This document shows, one piece after another, positions 5,997 through 13,829 of a stretch of 17,509 nt of DNA. The stretch's first letter is position 1, and each line of letters opens with the position of its first letter. The notes below the pieces were generated by a model that did no database searches, had not been told where the DNA came from, and saw only the letters and a program-made list of their open reading frames with translations. Made by a program: the position numbers and the translations under genes. The stretch comes from JAYQPQ01 sp038145405 (GTDB lineage: Bacteria; Pseudomonadota; Gammaproteobacteria; Pseudomonadales; GM7GCV1), in NCBI GenBank assembly GCA_038145405.1, contig JAYQPQ010000038.1:1-17509 (forward strand). Direction: 5' to 3'.

Positions 5997-7397
5997 TCAC
6001 AGACGCCGCCAGCGCGTACCGGCGCGCGAATCCTCCAACTGAATGCCCTGCTCAGTCAGATGGGCGCGAATTTCGTCGGCGCGCTGGAAATTGCCGCTCG
6101 ATTTGGCCTGTTGACGTTCGGCAATCAGGGCGTCGACCTCGTCGTTACTGAGTCCCTGTTTGTCGTTACCGCGAAAGTAATTCTCGGCATCTGTCTGCAG
6201 CAACCCCAGTATTGCGCCCAGATGCTTCAGCGTGGCGGCCTCATCTGCCGCCTCCTGCATGTCCCCGCGCATAACGGCGTTATTGATACTGGCCGTCAGT
6301 TCGAAGAGACGGGCGATGGCCTCGCGCGTATTGAAGTCGTCGCTCATATGCCGCACAAATGCAGCGCCCCATTGCTGCATGCTCGGGTGCTCCGGATTGC
6401 ATGCCGGCAGCGCTTCGAATTGCCGCAGACAGTGGTAGAACCGATCCAGGCCCTGTTTGGCTTCCTTCAGGCTATCCTCGGAAAAATTGATCGGGCTGCG
6501 ATAGTGGCTCGACAGGGCAAAGAAACGGATTACCTCCCCGCTGTATTTCTCCAGCACCTCGCGAATGGTAAAGAAATTGCCCAGCGACTTGGACATCTTC
6601 TCGCCATCGATGCGCAGTGGTCCGGCGTGTAGCCAGTAGTTGGCAAAGGTGCAGCCATTGGCGGCTTCGGACTGGGCAATCTCGTTTTCGTGATGGGGAA
6701 ACACCAGATCGGGGCCACCGCCATGGATATCAAAATGCGCACCCAGGCAGCGTCGCGACATGGCAGAACATTCAATATGCCAGCCTGGGCGGCCGGGGCC
6801 CCAGGGGGATGGCCAACTCAAACTGCCGTCCGACACCGCCTTCCATAGAGCAAAATCGCGAGGGTCTTCCTTGGCTTCCTCGATTTCGACGCGGGCGCCG
6901 GCCAGCAAGTCCTCCGGGCGTCGGCCCGACAGCTTGCCGTAGTCGGCGAACGCCGCGACGCGATAGTAGATATCCTGATTGGAGGCCTGGTAGGCGAAGC
7001 CCTTGGTAAGCAGTTCGCCAATAATGGCGATAATTTCGTCCATGTTATCGGTTGCCCGCGGCTCCTGATCCGGACGAAGCATGCCCAGTCGATCAAAATC
7101 CTCGTGCATGGCTTCTGTATAACGCGCCGCTACCTCAGCCGGACTGCAGTTCTCCTGGATCGCACGCTGAATAATCTTGTCGTCGACGTCGGTAATATTG
7201 CGCACGAACTGCACATCCCATCCGAGAAAGCGCAGAAAGCGCACCATCACATCAAAGTTCAGAAAGGCCCGTGCATGGCCCAGATGGCAGTAGTCATACA
7301 CCGTCACCCCACAGACGTAGAGGCCCACCCGTCCGGTCGCCATGGGGCGAAAAGGCAGAATCTCGCGCGCAAGAGTCGAGTAAAGACTAAAATCCAT
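5997..7397 (-). CDS. cysS: Cysteinyl-tRNA synthetase
   Basis: Class I aminoacyl-tRNA synthetase that charges tRNA-Cys. With the ATG at 7395-7397 the protein has 466 residues (E. coli 461). The HIGH-type motif is HLGH at 38-41 and the KMSKS motif is at 267-271. The zinc ligands of the family are at C29, C210, H235 and E239 (YVCG, WHIEC, FPHHENE). The helical and C-terminal anticodon-binding parts are present and the protein ends TRWRRL. The start is not fully settled: in-frame TTG and CTG codons lie 9 and 12 bases upstream, no ideal ribosome site precedes any of them, and a TAA closes the frame just upstream. It lies 27 bp after the true end of the glnS reading frame and 4 bp before the AbgT gene. 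Confidence 0.96.
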   Translation of the reverse strand: MDFSLYSTLAREILPFRPMATGRVGLYVCGVTVYDYCHLGHARAFLNFDVMVRFLRFLGWDVQFVRNITDVDDKIIQRAIQENCSPAEVAARYTEAMHEDFDRLGMLRPDQEPRATDNMDEIIAIIGELLTKGFAYQASNQDIYYRVAAFADYGKLSGRRPEDLLAGARVEIEEAKEDPRDFALWKAVSDGSLSWPSPWGPGRPGWHIECSAMSRRCLGAHFDIHGGGPDLVFPHHENEIAQSEAANGCTFANYWLHAGPLRIDGEKMSKSLGNFFTIREVLEKYSGEVIRFFALSSHYRSPINFSEDSLKEAKQGLDRFYHCLRQFEALPACNPEHPSMQQWGAAFVRHMSDDFNTREAIARLFELTASINNAVMRGDMQEAADEAATLKHLGAILGLLQTDAENYFRGNDKQGLSNDEVDALIAERQQAKSSGNFQRADEIRAHLTEQGIQLEDSRAGTRWRRL

Positions 7398-7424
7398 ATG
7401 TATCAACAGGTTGCATTATCTTCT

Positions 7425-7622
7425 TTAGGCCTGTTCTTCGCTTTCCTTGGCGAAGGAATCACGCAGGCCAATGACGCGATTAAACACCAAGCCGGGCGCT
7501 CGGCTGTCGCGACAGAAGTAGCCTTGGCGCTCAAACTGATAGGCACGTTCCGGCGCAGCCTCAATCAAGGCATTCTCAACCCGACTACCGCTAAGCACAA
7601 CCATGGAGTCGGGATTGAGGCA
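7425..7622 (-). pseudogene. glnS: C-terminal segment of glnS, separated from the main frame by an in-frame TAA
   Basis: Directly after the TAA at 7623-7625 the same frame continues for 65 codons to a TAA at 7425-7427. It encodes conserved GlnRS C-terminus: LNPDSMVVLSGSRVENAL, then AYQFERQGYFCRDS and VFNRVIGLRDSFAKE. In E. coli GlnRS the matching parts read INPESLV, FQFEREGYFCLDS and VFNRTVGLRD. With the stop counted as one residue the protein would have 554 residues, the same as E. coli GlnRS. The segment forms part of the anticodon-binding beta-barrel region. No frameshift is involved. Either the TAA is a sequencing error or it is a true nonsense or readthrough codon. Confidence 0.85.
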
Positions 7623-9089
7623 TTACAGGAAGTCCTTGCCGCCGGCATCCGGCGCCTCATCAAGGAAAAGGCGATCGTAAAGCCTGATTTCACAGGGCTG
7701 ACTCTGTTCAGAGACCCAGTGAATCACGCCCTTGGGTTTATTGCCATCGGCCGGATCCTTGCCGAAGCTGTCCTCGACCACGCGTGCCAAAACACGGGTG
7801 AATTGCCCCTGCGCGTCCTTCTCGACGCCGGTTGCCTCAATAACGCAGGCGTGACGCAAGCGCACGCGCTTGCCGAGTACCAGGCGCTTGTATTTCTTGT
7901 TGGCTTCCTCGCGGAAATCATCGGTTTCGATATAGATGCGTGCACTGAAGGCAATGTCCCGGCTGCCCAGTTCATCGCGGTTGGGATGGTTGGCGCCGGC
8001 AACCGAGGCGGGCAACTCGCCATCGGACTGCAGCAGCACTTCGAGTGGACGCAGAACACACATGGCGCGCGCCGCTTCCTTGTCCAGATAGTCCCGTATG
8101 GCGAACTCCAACATGGCGATATCCACCACGGAGTTGGCGCGCGTAACCCCTACCATGTCGCAGAAGTTGCGAATGGCCTGCGGCGGAATTCCGCGTCGGC
8201 GCATGCCGGCCAAAATAGGCATGCGCGGGTCATCCCAGCCCTCGACATGGCCTTCCTCAACCAGTAGCCGCAGCTTGCGCTTGCTCGTCACGGTGTAGTT
8301 CGGGTTGAGGCGCGCAAATTCGTACTGACGCGGCTTCGCTGGCACGGGCAGGTTGTCGATCAACCAGTCGTAGAGCGGGCGGTGGTCTTCGAATTCCAGT
8401 GTGCAGATGGAGTGCGTAATGCCCTCGATGGCATCAGACTGGCCGTGCGCATAGTCGTAGGAGGGATAGATGCACCAGGCATCGCCGGTGTGATGGTGGT
8501 GCGCCTTGCGGATGCGATAAAGCACCGGATCGCGCATATTGATGTTGCCGTGAGCCATATCGATTTTGGCCCGTAAGGACATGGCGCCGGGCTCAAACTC
8601 GCCGCTGCGCATGCGCGCAAAGAGGTCGAGACTTTCTTCCACCGGGCGGTCGCGCCAGGGACTGTAGGTGCCGCGCTCGGTCAGGGTGCCGCGGTAGGCG
8701 CGTGCCTGCTCGGCAGACAACTCACAAACATAAGCCCTGCCCGCGCGAATAAGTTCGATGGCCCAAAGATAGAGCTGTTCGAAATAGTCGGAGGTGAAAC
8801 GTACCTCGCCCTGCCATTGAAAGCCCAGCCAGCGGATGTCGCGCTGGATGGCATCGACAAATTCCTGCGACTCCTTCTCCGGATTGGTGTCGTCAAAGCG
8901 CAGATTGCACGACCCGCCGAACTCCTCGGCCAGGCCAAAATTCAGGCAGATCGACTTGGCATGCCCCAGGTGCAGATAGCCATTCGGCTCGGGCGGGAAG
9001 CGGGTCACTACGTGCTGAACCCTGCCCTCGGCGATATCCGCTGCGACAAGCTGCTGGAGAAAATGGGCCGGTTTCTCTGCGGAAGCCAT
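7623..9089 (-). CDS. glnS: Glutaminyl-tRNA synthetase, main frame ending at a premature in-frame TAA
   Basis: Class I synthetase that charges tRNA-Gln. The open frame gives 488 residues; the family has about 554. The start MASAEKPAHFLQQLVAADIA lines up with other GlnRS. The HIGH-type motif is HLGH at 40-43 in PPEPNGYLHLGHAKS, followed by CNLRFDDTNP. The KMSKS-type motif is TSKRK near residue 268 in a YTVTSKRKL context. The frame runs through KGVIHWVSEQSQPCEIRLYD and then meets TAA after GGKDFL. The following 65 codons, annotated separately, carry the rest of the C-terminal domain in the same frame. AGAAGG lies 12 nt upstream of the start. It leads a glnS-cysS-abgT unit and is divergent from ppiB. 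Confidence 0.95.
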   Translation of the reverse strand: MASAEKPAHFLQQLVAADIAEGRVQHVVTRFPPEPNGYLHLGHAKSICLNFGLAEEFGGSCNLRFDDTNPEKESQEFVDAIQRDIRWLGFQWQGEVRFTSDYFEQLYLWAIELIRAGRAYVCELSAEQARAYRGTLTERGTYSPWRDRPVEESLDLFARMRSGEFEPGAMSLRAKIDMAHGNINMRDPVLYRIRKAHHHHTGDAWCIYPSYDYAHGQSDAIEGITHSICTLEFEDHRPLYDWLIDNLPVPAKPRQYEFARLNPNYTVTSKRKLRLLVEEGHVEGWDDPRMPILAGMRRRGIPPQAIRNFCDMVGVTRANSVVDIAMLEFAIRDYLDKEAARAMCVLRPLEVLLQSDGELPASVAGANHPNRDELGSRDIAFSARIYIETDDFREEANKKYKRLVLGKRVRLRHACVIEATGVEKDAQGQFTRVLARVVEDSFGKDPADGNKPKGVIHWVSEQSQPCEIRLYDRLFLDEAPDAGGKDFL

Positions 9090-9123
9090 GGGTCAGGTGC
9101 CTTCTGATTTGGAGGGAGGTAAA

Positions 9124-9143
9124 AGCCGCGTATTATAGCGGCT
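9124..9143 (-). promoter_or_regulatory. Candidate glnS promoter -10 inside a small inverted repeat
   Basis: On the minus strand a perfect TATAAT lies at 9132-9137, about 43 bp upstream of the glnS start. It sits in the loop of a perfect 6-bp inverted repeat, AGCCGC (9124-9129) and GCGGCT (9138-9143). No good -35 box is seen at the right distance. On the plus strand TATTAT (9131-9136), with TTGGAG 16 bp upstream, could serve ppiB, so this may be a shared control region for the divergent pair. Confidence 0.4.
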
Positions 9144-9174
9144 CGAAATCAAAACCTAAGCTCAGGGAGCACCG

Positions 9175-9669
9175 ATGATCGCATTAAATACCACGGCGGG
9201 AACCATTTTGATTGAACTGGCCGAAAAGGAAGCGCCCGCCAGCGCGCAAAATTTCCGGCGCTATGTCGAAGAGGGTTTCTACAACGGCACCATTTTCCAT
9301 CGCGTTATCGACGGTTTCATGATTCAGGGCGGCGGTATGGATAGCGAAATGCGGCAGAAAAAGACGCATGCCCCCATCACCAATGAAGCCGACAATGGTT
9401 TGAAGAACCAGCGCGGTACCTTGGCGATGGCGCGCACCCAGGATCCGCATTCGGCGACAGCCCAGTTCTTTATCAATGTGGCCGACAATGCCTTTCTCGA
9501 TCATCGCTCCAAGGATCTTATGGGCTGGGGCTATGCCGTATTTGGCAAGGTAGTTAAAGGCATGGATGTGGTCGACAAGATTCGTCAAGTCAAGACTGGC
9601 TCCCATGGCATGCATCAGGATGTGCCGCTGCAGGCGGTCATTATCGAATCAGCTGAGCTTGTCGACTGA
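9175..9669 (+). CDS. ppiB: Cytoplasmic cyclophilin-type peptidyl-prolyl cis-trans isomerase B
   Basis: The protein is 164 residues, the same length as E. coli PpiB, with no signal peptide, so it is cytoplasmic. The cyclophilin core is clear: TIFHRVIDGFMIQGGG holds the catalytic Arg and the substrate-pocket Phe and Gln. RGTLAMAR, SATAQFFINVADNAFLD, GYAVFGKVVKGMDVVD and GSHGMHQDVP follow. It catalyses proline isomerisation during folding. The ATG is preceded by AGGGAG with about 6 nt spacing. lpxH begins 5 bp after its stop, so the two are probably one transcript. Confidence 0.97.
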   Translation: MIALNTTAGTILIELAEKEAPASAQNFRRYVEEGFYNGTIFHRVIDGFMIQGGGMDSEMRQKKTHAPITNEADNGLKNQRGTLAMARTQDPHSATAQFFINVADNAFLDHRSKDLMGWGYAVFGKVVKGMDVVDKIRQVKTGSHGMHQDVPLQAVIIESAELVD

Positions 9670-9674
9670 TTCCA

Positions 9675-10412
9675 ATGGTTTCCCTGTTCATCTCCGACCT
9701 TCACCTGGGGCCGGAACGTCCAGAGCTGACACGCGCCTTCGATGGTTTTTGCGAGCGCTTGCCTGCGCAGAACATCGCTCGACTCTACATCCTGGGCGAT
9801 CTATTTGAGGCCTGGATCGGGGACGATGACGACAGCGACTTCGCCGAGCAGGTTACCCAAATCCTGCGTCGGCTGGCAGCGACGGGCGTCCAGATTTTGT
9901 GTCAGCGTGGCAACCGGGATTTTCTCCTCGGTGCCCGCTTCGCCCGACGCACGAGTTGCCAGTTGCTGCCCGATTACCAACTGGTGGAAGAGTCCGGGCA
10001 TCAGGCACTGCTGATGCACGGCGATCTGCTCTGTACCGACGACCGCGACTACCAGCGCTTCCGACGCAAGGTGCAGAACCCTCTCTATCGCTGGACGCTA
10101 TCCCATCTGCCCTTGTCCTACCGCCGCAATCTGGCCTTGCGCTGGCGCATGAAAAGCGCCAATGCCAACGCCAACAAGGCGGAAAACATCATGGATGTGA
10201 ATCTTGGTACGGTGGCGCAAATCATGGCTCAGCGCGGTACGACGACCCTGATCCACGGCCACACCCACCGACCCGCCAGCCACGCGCTGCAGCTCGGCGG
10301 CAAGCCTGCTCAGCGCCTGGTGCTGGGCGACTGGGGCGACCATATCTGGTGGATACGTGGCGATTGCGACGGCTATTCCTTGATCAGCGCACCGCTCGAG
10401 GAGTTTTGCTAG
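9675..10412 (+). CDS. lpxH: UDP-2,3-diacylglucosamine diphosphatase LpxH
   Basis: A calcineurin-like metallophosphoesterase of 245 residues (E. coli LpxH 240). It hydrolyses UDP-2,3-diacylglucosamine to lipid X and UMP in lipid A synthesis at the inner face of the cytoplasmic membrane. The di-metal motifs are all present: D8 and H10 (SDLHLG), D42 (LGDLFEAWIGDD), N80 and R81 (RGNRD), H115 (MHGDLLC) and H196/H198 (HGHTHRP). It is coupled closely to ppiB, with a 5-bp gap and only a weak ribosome site. Its last 29 bp overlap the 3' end of miaE on the other strand. Presence of this gene confirms a Gram-negative outer membrane with lipid A. Confidence 0.97.
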   Translation: MVSLFISDLHLGPERPELTRAFDGFCERLPAQNIARLYILGDLFEAWIGDDDDSDFAEQVTQILRRLAATGVQILCQRGNRDFLLGARFARRTSCQLLPDYQLVEESGHQALLMHGDLLCTDDRDYQRFRRKVQNPLYRWTLSHLPLSYRRNLALRWRMKSANANANKAENIMDVNLGTVAQIMAQRGTTTLIHGHTHRPASHALQLGGKPAQRLVLGDWGDHIWWIRGDCDGYSLISAPLEEFC

Positions 10413-11007
10413 GCACTCCGCTATGAAAGCGGAAATCCGGATCGGGTGACTCGATCAGTTCGCGCTCGCGCTCGAGAAACACCGCTACCCGCTCATCGAT
10501 ATTCTGTTCAGCTACCTGTTCAGCCAGGCGCAAATAATCCTGAAAGTGACGCGCTTCAGACTTGAGCAGACTGAGATAAAAGTCTGCCAGCTCCTCATCA
10601 AGCCGGGGTGCCAGCGCGGCAAAACGCTCACAGGAGCGCGCCTCGATGATGGCGCCGACAATCAATTGATCGCGCAAGCGGTCCTGTCCCTGCCGAGCGG
10701 TCAGCTCATGCAAGCCGGCGGCGTAGCGCGACGCACTCAGCGTCGCGTAGGCGATGCCGCGGCGCTGCAGAATTCGACTCACCTGCTCAAAATGGCGCAA
10801 TTCCTCGCGCGCCAGACGTGACATCTTTTGCGCGAGCTGATACTGCTCCGGGTGACGGAACAGCAAATTAAGGGCCGTCGAAGCGGCTTTCTTTTCACAG
10901 TTGGCGTGATCGACCAGCAGGATTTCCAACCGATCGACGGCGCGTTGCAGCCAGGATTCCGGCGTCGGACAGGGCAAAAAAGCTTCAATTGCCTGGGTGT
11001 GGGACAT
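10384..11007 (-). CDS. miaE: tRNA-(ms2io6A) hydroxylase
   Basis: A diiron monooxygenase of 207 residues that hydroxylates the isopentenyl side chain of ms2i6A37 in tRNAs reading UNN codons. The ferritin-like ligand set is visible: E38 (CEKKA), E69 and H72 (EELRH), E122 (IEARSCERF), E151 and H154 (SEARHF). The ending FRFHSG is typical of the family. The ATG at 11005-11007 is chosen. A TTG four codons upstream (11019) is possible and neither has a strong ribosome site. It is convergent with lpxH, sharing 29 bp, so its last residues are encoded opposite the lpxH end. It is divergent from acnB. Confidence 0.93.
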   Translation of the reverse strand: MSHTQAIEAFLPCPTPESWLQRAVDRLEILLVDHANCEKKAASTALNLLFRHPEQYQLAQKMSRLAREELRHFEQVSRILQRRGIAYATLSASRYAAGLHELTARQGQDRLRDQLIVGAIIEARSCERFAALAPRLDEELADFYLSLLKSEARHFQDYLRLAEQVAEQNIDERVAVFLERERELIESPDPDFRFHSGVPSKTPRAVR

Positions 11008-11057
11008 GGGGTAGCCCAATATTCTCGTGTTTCAGGGGGAAAATGCTCAGATACCAA

Positions 11058-11086
11058 TTAAAGAATAGCCGGGAATCCGCTAAAAT
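11058..11086 (+). promoter_or_regulatory. Candidate sigma70 promoter of acnB
   Basis: TTAAAG (11058-11063) and TAAAAT (11081-11086) are separated by 17 bp and lie 46 bp upstream of the acnB start codon, in the 124-bp gap between miaE and acnB. The -10 is a 5 of 6 match and the -35 is weak (3 of 6), as expected for an activator-dependent or moderate promoter. Confidence 0.4.
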
Positions 11087-11131
11087 TCTGCCCCATTCCC
11101 GCCCCTCTGAGCTTTTCCAAGGAGCAAACCC

Positions 11132-13731
11132 GTGTTACTAGCATCCTATCGCGAACATGTTGAACAGCGCGCCGCCGAAGGCATTCCCCCCAAACCGCTC
11201 TCGCCGGAGTGGACCCAGGAGCTGATCGAAGCCCTGAAGGCCCCGCCAGCCGGAGAGGCAGAGTTTCTGCTCGACCTGATCAACAATCGCATTCCACCCG
11301 GTGTGGATGAAGCAGCCTATCTCAAGGCGGCATTTCTGGCTGATGTGGTGAAGGACAAAGCGAGTTCCGCCCTGATTAACAAGCTGGATGCAGTGCGCAT
11401 GCTGGGTGACATGCACGGCGGCTACAACGTGGAAACCCTGATCGAACTGCTGGACGACAGCGAGCTGGCCGAGGCTGCTGCAGAGCAGTTAAAGCACACC
11501 ATTCTGGTATTTGACGCCTTCCACGACGTTTCCGAGCGAGCCGATGCGGGCAATGCCCAGGCCAAGGCCGTGCTGCAGTCCTGGGCCGACGCCGAATGGT
11601 TTGTCGAACGTCCCAAGGTTGCCGAATCTATCAAGACCATCGTCTTCAAGGTTACTGGCGAAACCAATACCGATGACCTCTCCCCGGCTCCGGACGCTTG
11701 GTCGCGTCCGGATATTCCGCTGCATGCCAAGGCCATATACAAGATGGCCCGCGAGGGACTCACTCCGGATCAGCCCGGCAGCATCGGCCCGCTGAAGCAG
11801 ATCGAGGAACTCAAGGCCAAGGGTTTCCCTGTAGCCTTTGTGGGCGATGTGGTTGGCACCGGCTCCTCGCGTAAATCGGCCACCAACTCGGTGCTGTGGT
11901 TCTTTGGCGAAGACATGCCGGGAACGCCAAACAAACGCACCGGCGGTATCTGCATCGGTTCCAAGGTAGCGCCCATANNNNNNNNNNCGCCCTGGTTTTT
12001 GAGGCACCGGTCGACGACCTGGCCTACGGGCAAGTCATCGAAATTCGTCCCTATGAAGGCAAAATACTGGATGAGAGCGGCAAGGTAATCAGCACCTTCG
12101 CATTCAAATCCGACACCATTCTGGATTCGGTCCAGGCCGGCGGCCGCATCAATCTGGTGATCGGGCGCGCCCTGACCAATCGCGCGCGTCTGCACCTGGG
12201 ACTCAAGGCCTCCGATCTGTTTCGCCAGCCCTTTGTTCCGGAAGACACCGGCAAGGGCTATACACTGGCCCAAAAAATGGTCGGTCACGCCTGCGGCGTG
12301 GAGGGCATTCGCCCCGGCTCCTACTGTGAGCCCATGATGACCACGGTGGGTTCCCAGGACACCACCGGACCCATGACGCGCGATGAGCTGAAAGATCTGG
12401 CTTGCCTTGGGTTCTCCGCTGATCTAGTGATGCAGTCGTTCTGCCACACGGCGGCCTATCCCAAGCCGGTGGATATCGAAACCCAGCACAGCCTGCCGGA
12501 TTTCATTATGAATCGCGGTGGCGTCTCGCTGCGACCCGGCGACGGCATTATTCATTCCTGGCTGAATCGTATGCTGCTGCCCGATACGGTCGGCACCGGT
12601 GGCGATTCCCACACCCGCTTCCCCATCGGCATTTCTTTCCCGGCGGGCTCAGGCCTGGTCGCCTTCGCCGCCGCTACTGGCGTTATGCCGCTGGATATGC
12701 CGGAAAGCGTATTGGTGCGTTTCAAGGGTGAGATGCAACCGGGCATTACCCTGCGCGATCTGGTGCATGCCATTCCCTACTACGCCATTCAGCAAGGCCT
12801 GCTGACCGTCGAGAAGAAGGGCAAGAAAAATGTCTTCTCCGGACGCATTCTGGAAATTGAAGGGCTGGAAAACCTGACGGTTGAGCAGGCTTTTGAATTG
12901 TCCGACGCTTCTGCTGAACGCTCGGCTGCTGGCTGCACCATCAAGCTGGGCGAGGACACCATCGCCGAGTACTTGCGCTCCAACGTCACCCTGCTGCGCT
13001 GGATGATCAAGGATGGCTACGGCGATGTGCGCACTCTGGAACGCCGCGCGCAAAAAATGGAAGCCTGGCTGGCCAATCCGACCCTGATGCAGGCCGATGC
13101 CGACGCCGAGTATGCCGCGGTGATTGAAATCGATCTGGCGGACGTGCGCGAACCCATCGTCTGCGCTCCCAATGACCCGGATGACGCCCGACTGCTGTCA
13201 TCGGTTGCCGGCGACAAGGTGGATGAAGTCTTTATCGGTTCCTGCATGACCAACATTGGTCACTATCGTGCCGCCGGCAAGCTACTGGAAAACGTCAAGG
13301 GATCCATACCCACTCGACTGTGGATCGCACCGCCGACGCGCATGGACGAGCACACCCTGATGGAAGAAGGTTATTACAACATCTACGGCCGCGCCGGCGC
13401 GCGCACCGAAATGCCCGGCTGCTCGCTGTGCATGGGCAACCAGGCCCGCGTGGCGCCCGGTTGTACCACCTTGTCCACCTCGACGCGCAATTTCCCCAAC
13501 CGCCTGGGCGACGGCGCCAATGTTTATCTGACCTCGGCCGAACTGGCTGCGGTCGGCGCCATCTTAGGCCGCATTCCCACCGTGGCGGAGTACATGGAGT
13601 ACGCAATGAAAATCAATTCCATGGCCGACGAGATCTTCCGCTACATGAACTTCGATCAGATCGAGTCCTTCCAGCAGGCGGCTAACGAAGGCAAGCGCAT
13701 TGCGGCAGCGCAGATAGTGGAAATTGCCTGA
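11132..13731 (+). CDS. acnB: Aconitate hydratase B (sequence interrupted by an assembly gap)
   Basis: The [4Fe-4S] enzyme that isomerises citrate and isocitrate in the TCA cycle. The GTG start has AAGGAG 7 nt upstream and the protein begins near SYREHVEQRAAEGIPPKPL, as AcnB does. The order is AcnB-type: a helical HEAT-like domain, then the swivel domain with VTGETNTDDLSPAPDAWSR, then the catalytic core. Ten N at 11978-11987 break the frame. Comparison with E. coli (API-FFNTMEDAG-ALP) indicates 26 missing bases, making 871 residues. With that correction the cluster cysteines fall at C710, C769 and C772 (FIGSCMTN, PGCSLCMG), the E. coli positions. So the apparent frame change is an artefact. 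It is monocistronic, with its own promoter candidate and a strong terminator. Confidence 0.95.
11978..11987. other. Assembly gap of ten N inside acnB
   Basis: Ten N follow codon 282 (Ile of VAPI), and the sequence resumes with the last base of a Gly codon before ALVFEAPVDDL. The gap is probably a fixed-size placeholder. Family alignment implies 26 bases (FFNTMEDAG or close to it), so the true coordinates downstream would shift by +16. Confidence 0.95.
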
Positions 13732-13752
13732 TAGTCGTCAGGCTCTAACAGG

Positions 13753-13780
13753 AAACCCCGCTTAGGCGGGGCTTTTTTTT
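13753..13780 (+). terminator. Intrinsic terminator of acnB
   Basis: A stem CCCCGC (13756-13761) / GCGGGG (13766-13771) with a TTAG loop is followed by C and eight T. It begins 25 bp after the acnB stop codon. It is a textbook Rho-independent terminator on the plus strand. Confidence 0.95.
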
Positions 13781-13829
13781 GTTCGCTGGCAACGGCAGCG
13801 CTCTTTATTAGAATTTTTGCCTTCGGCAC

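Noticed and set aside
5898..6632. A 244-codon plus-strand frame opposite cysS and the start of the AbgT gene
   Set aside because: Antisense shadow of conserved genes without family resemblance.
7623..7625. UAA reassigned to an amino acid genome-wide
   Set aside because: folD, metZ and the full glnS frame themselves end in TAA at the expected family lengths, so UAA acts as a stop here.
7104..8267. A 387-codon open frame on the plus strand across cysS and glnS
   Set aside because: It lies opposite two well-supported synthetase genes, has no recognisable domain and no ribosome site. Long antisense frames are expected in GC-rich coding DNA.
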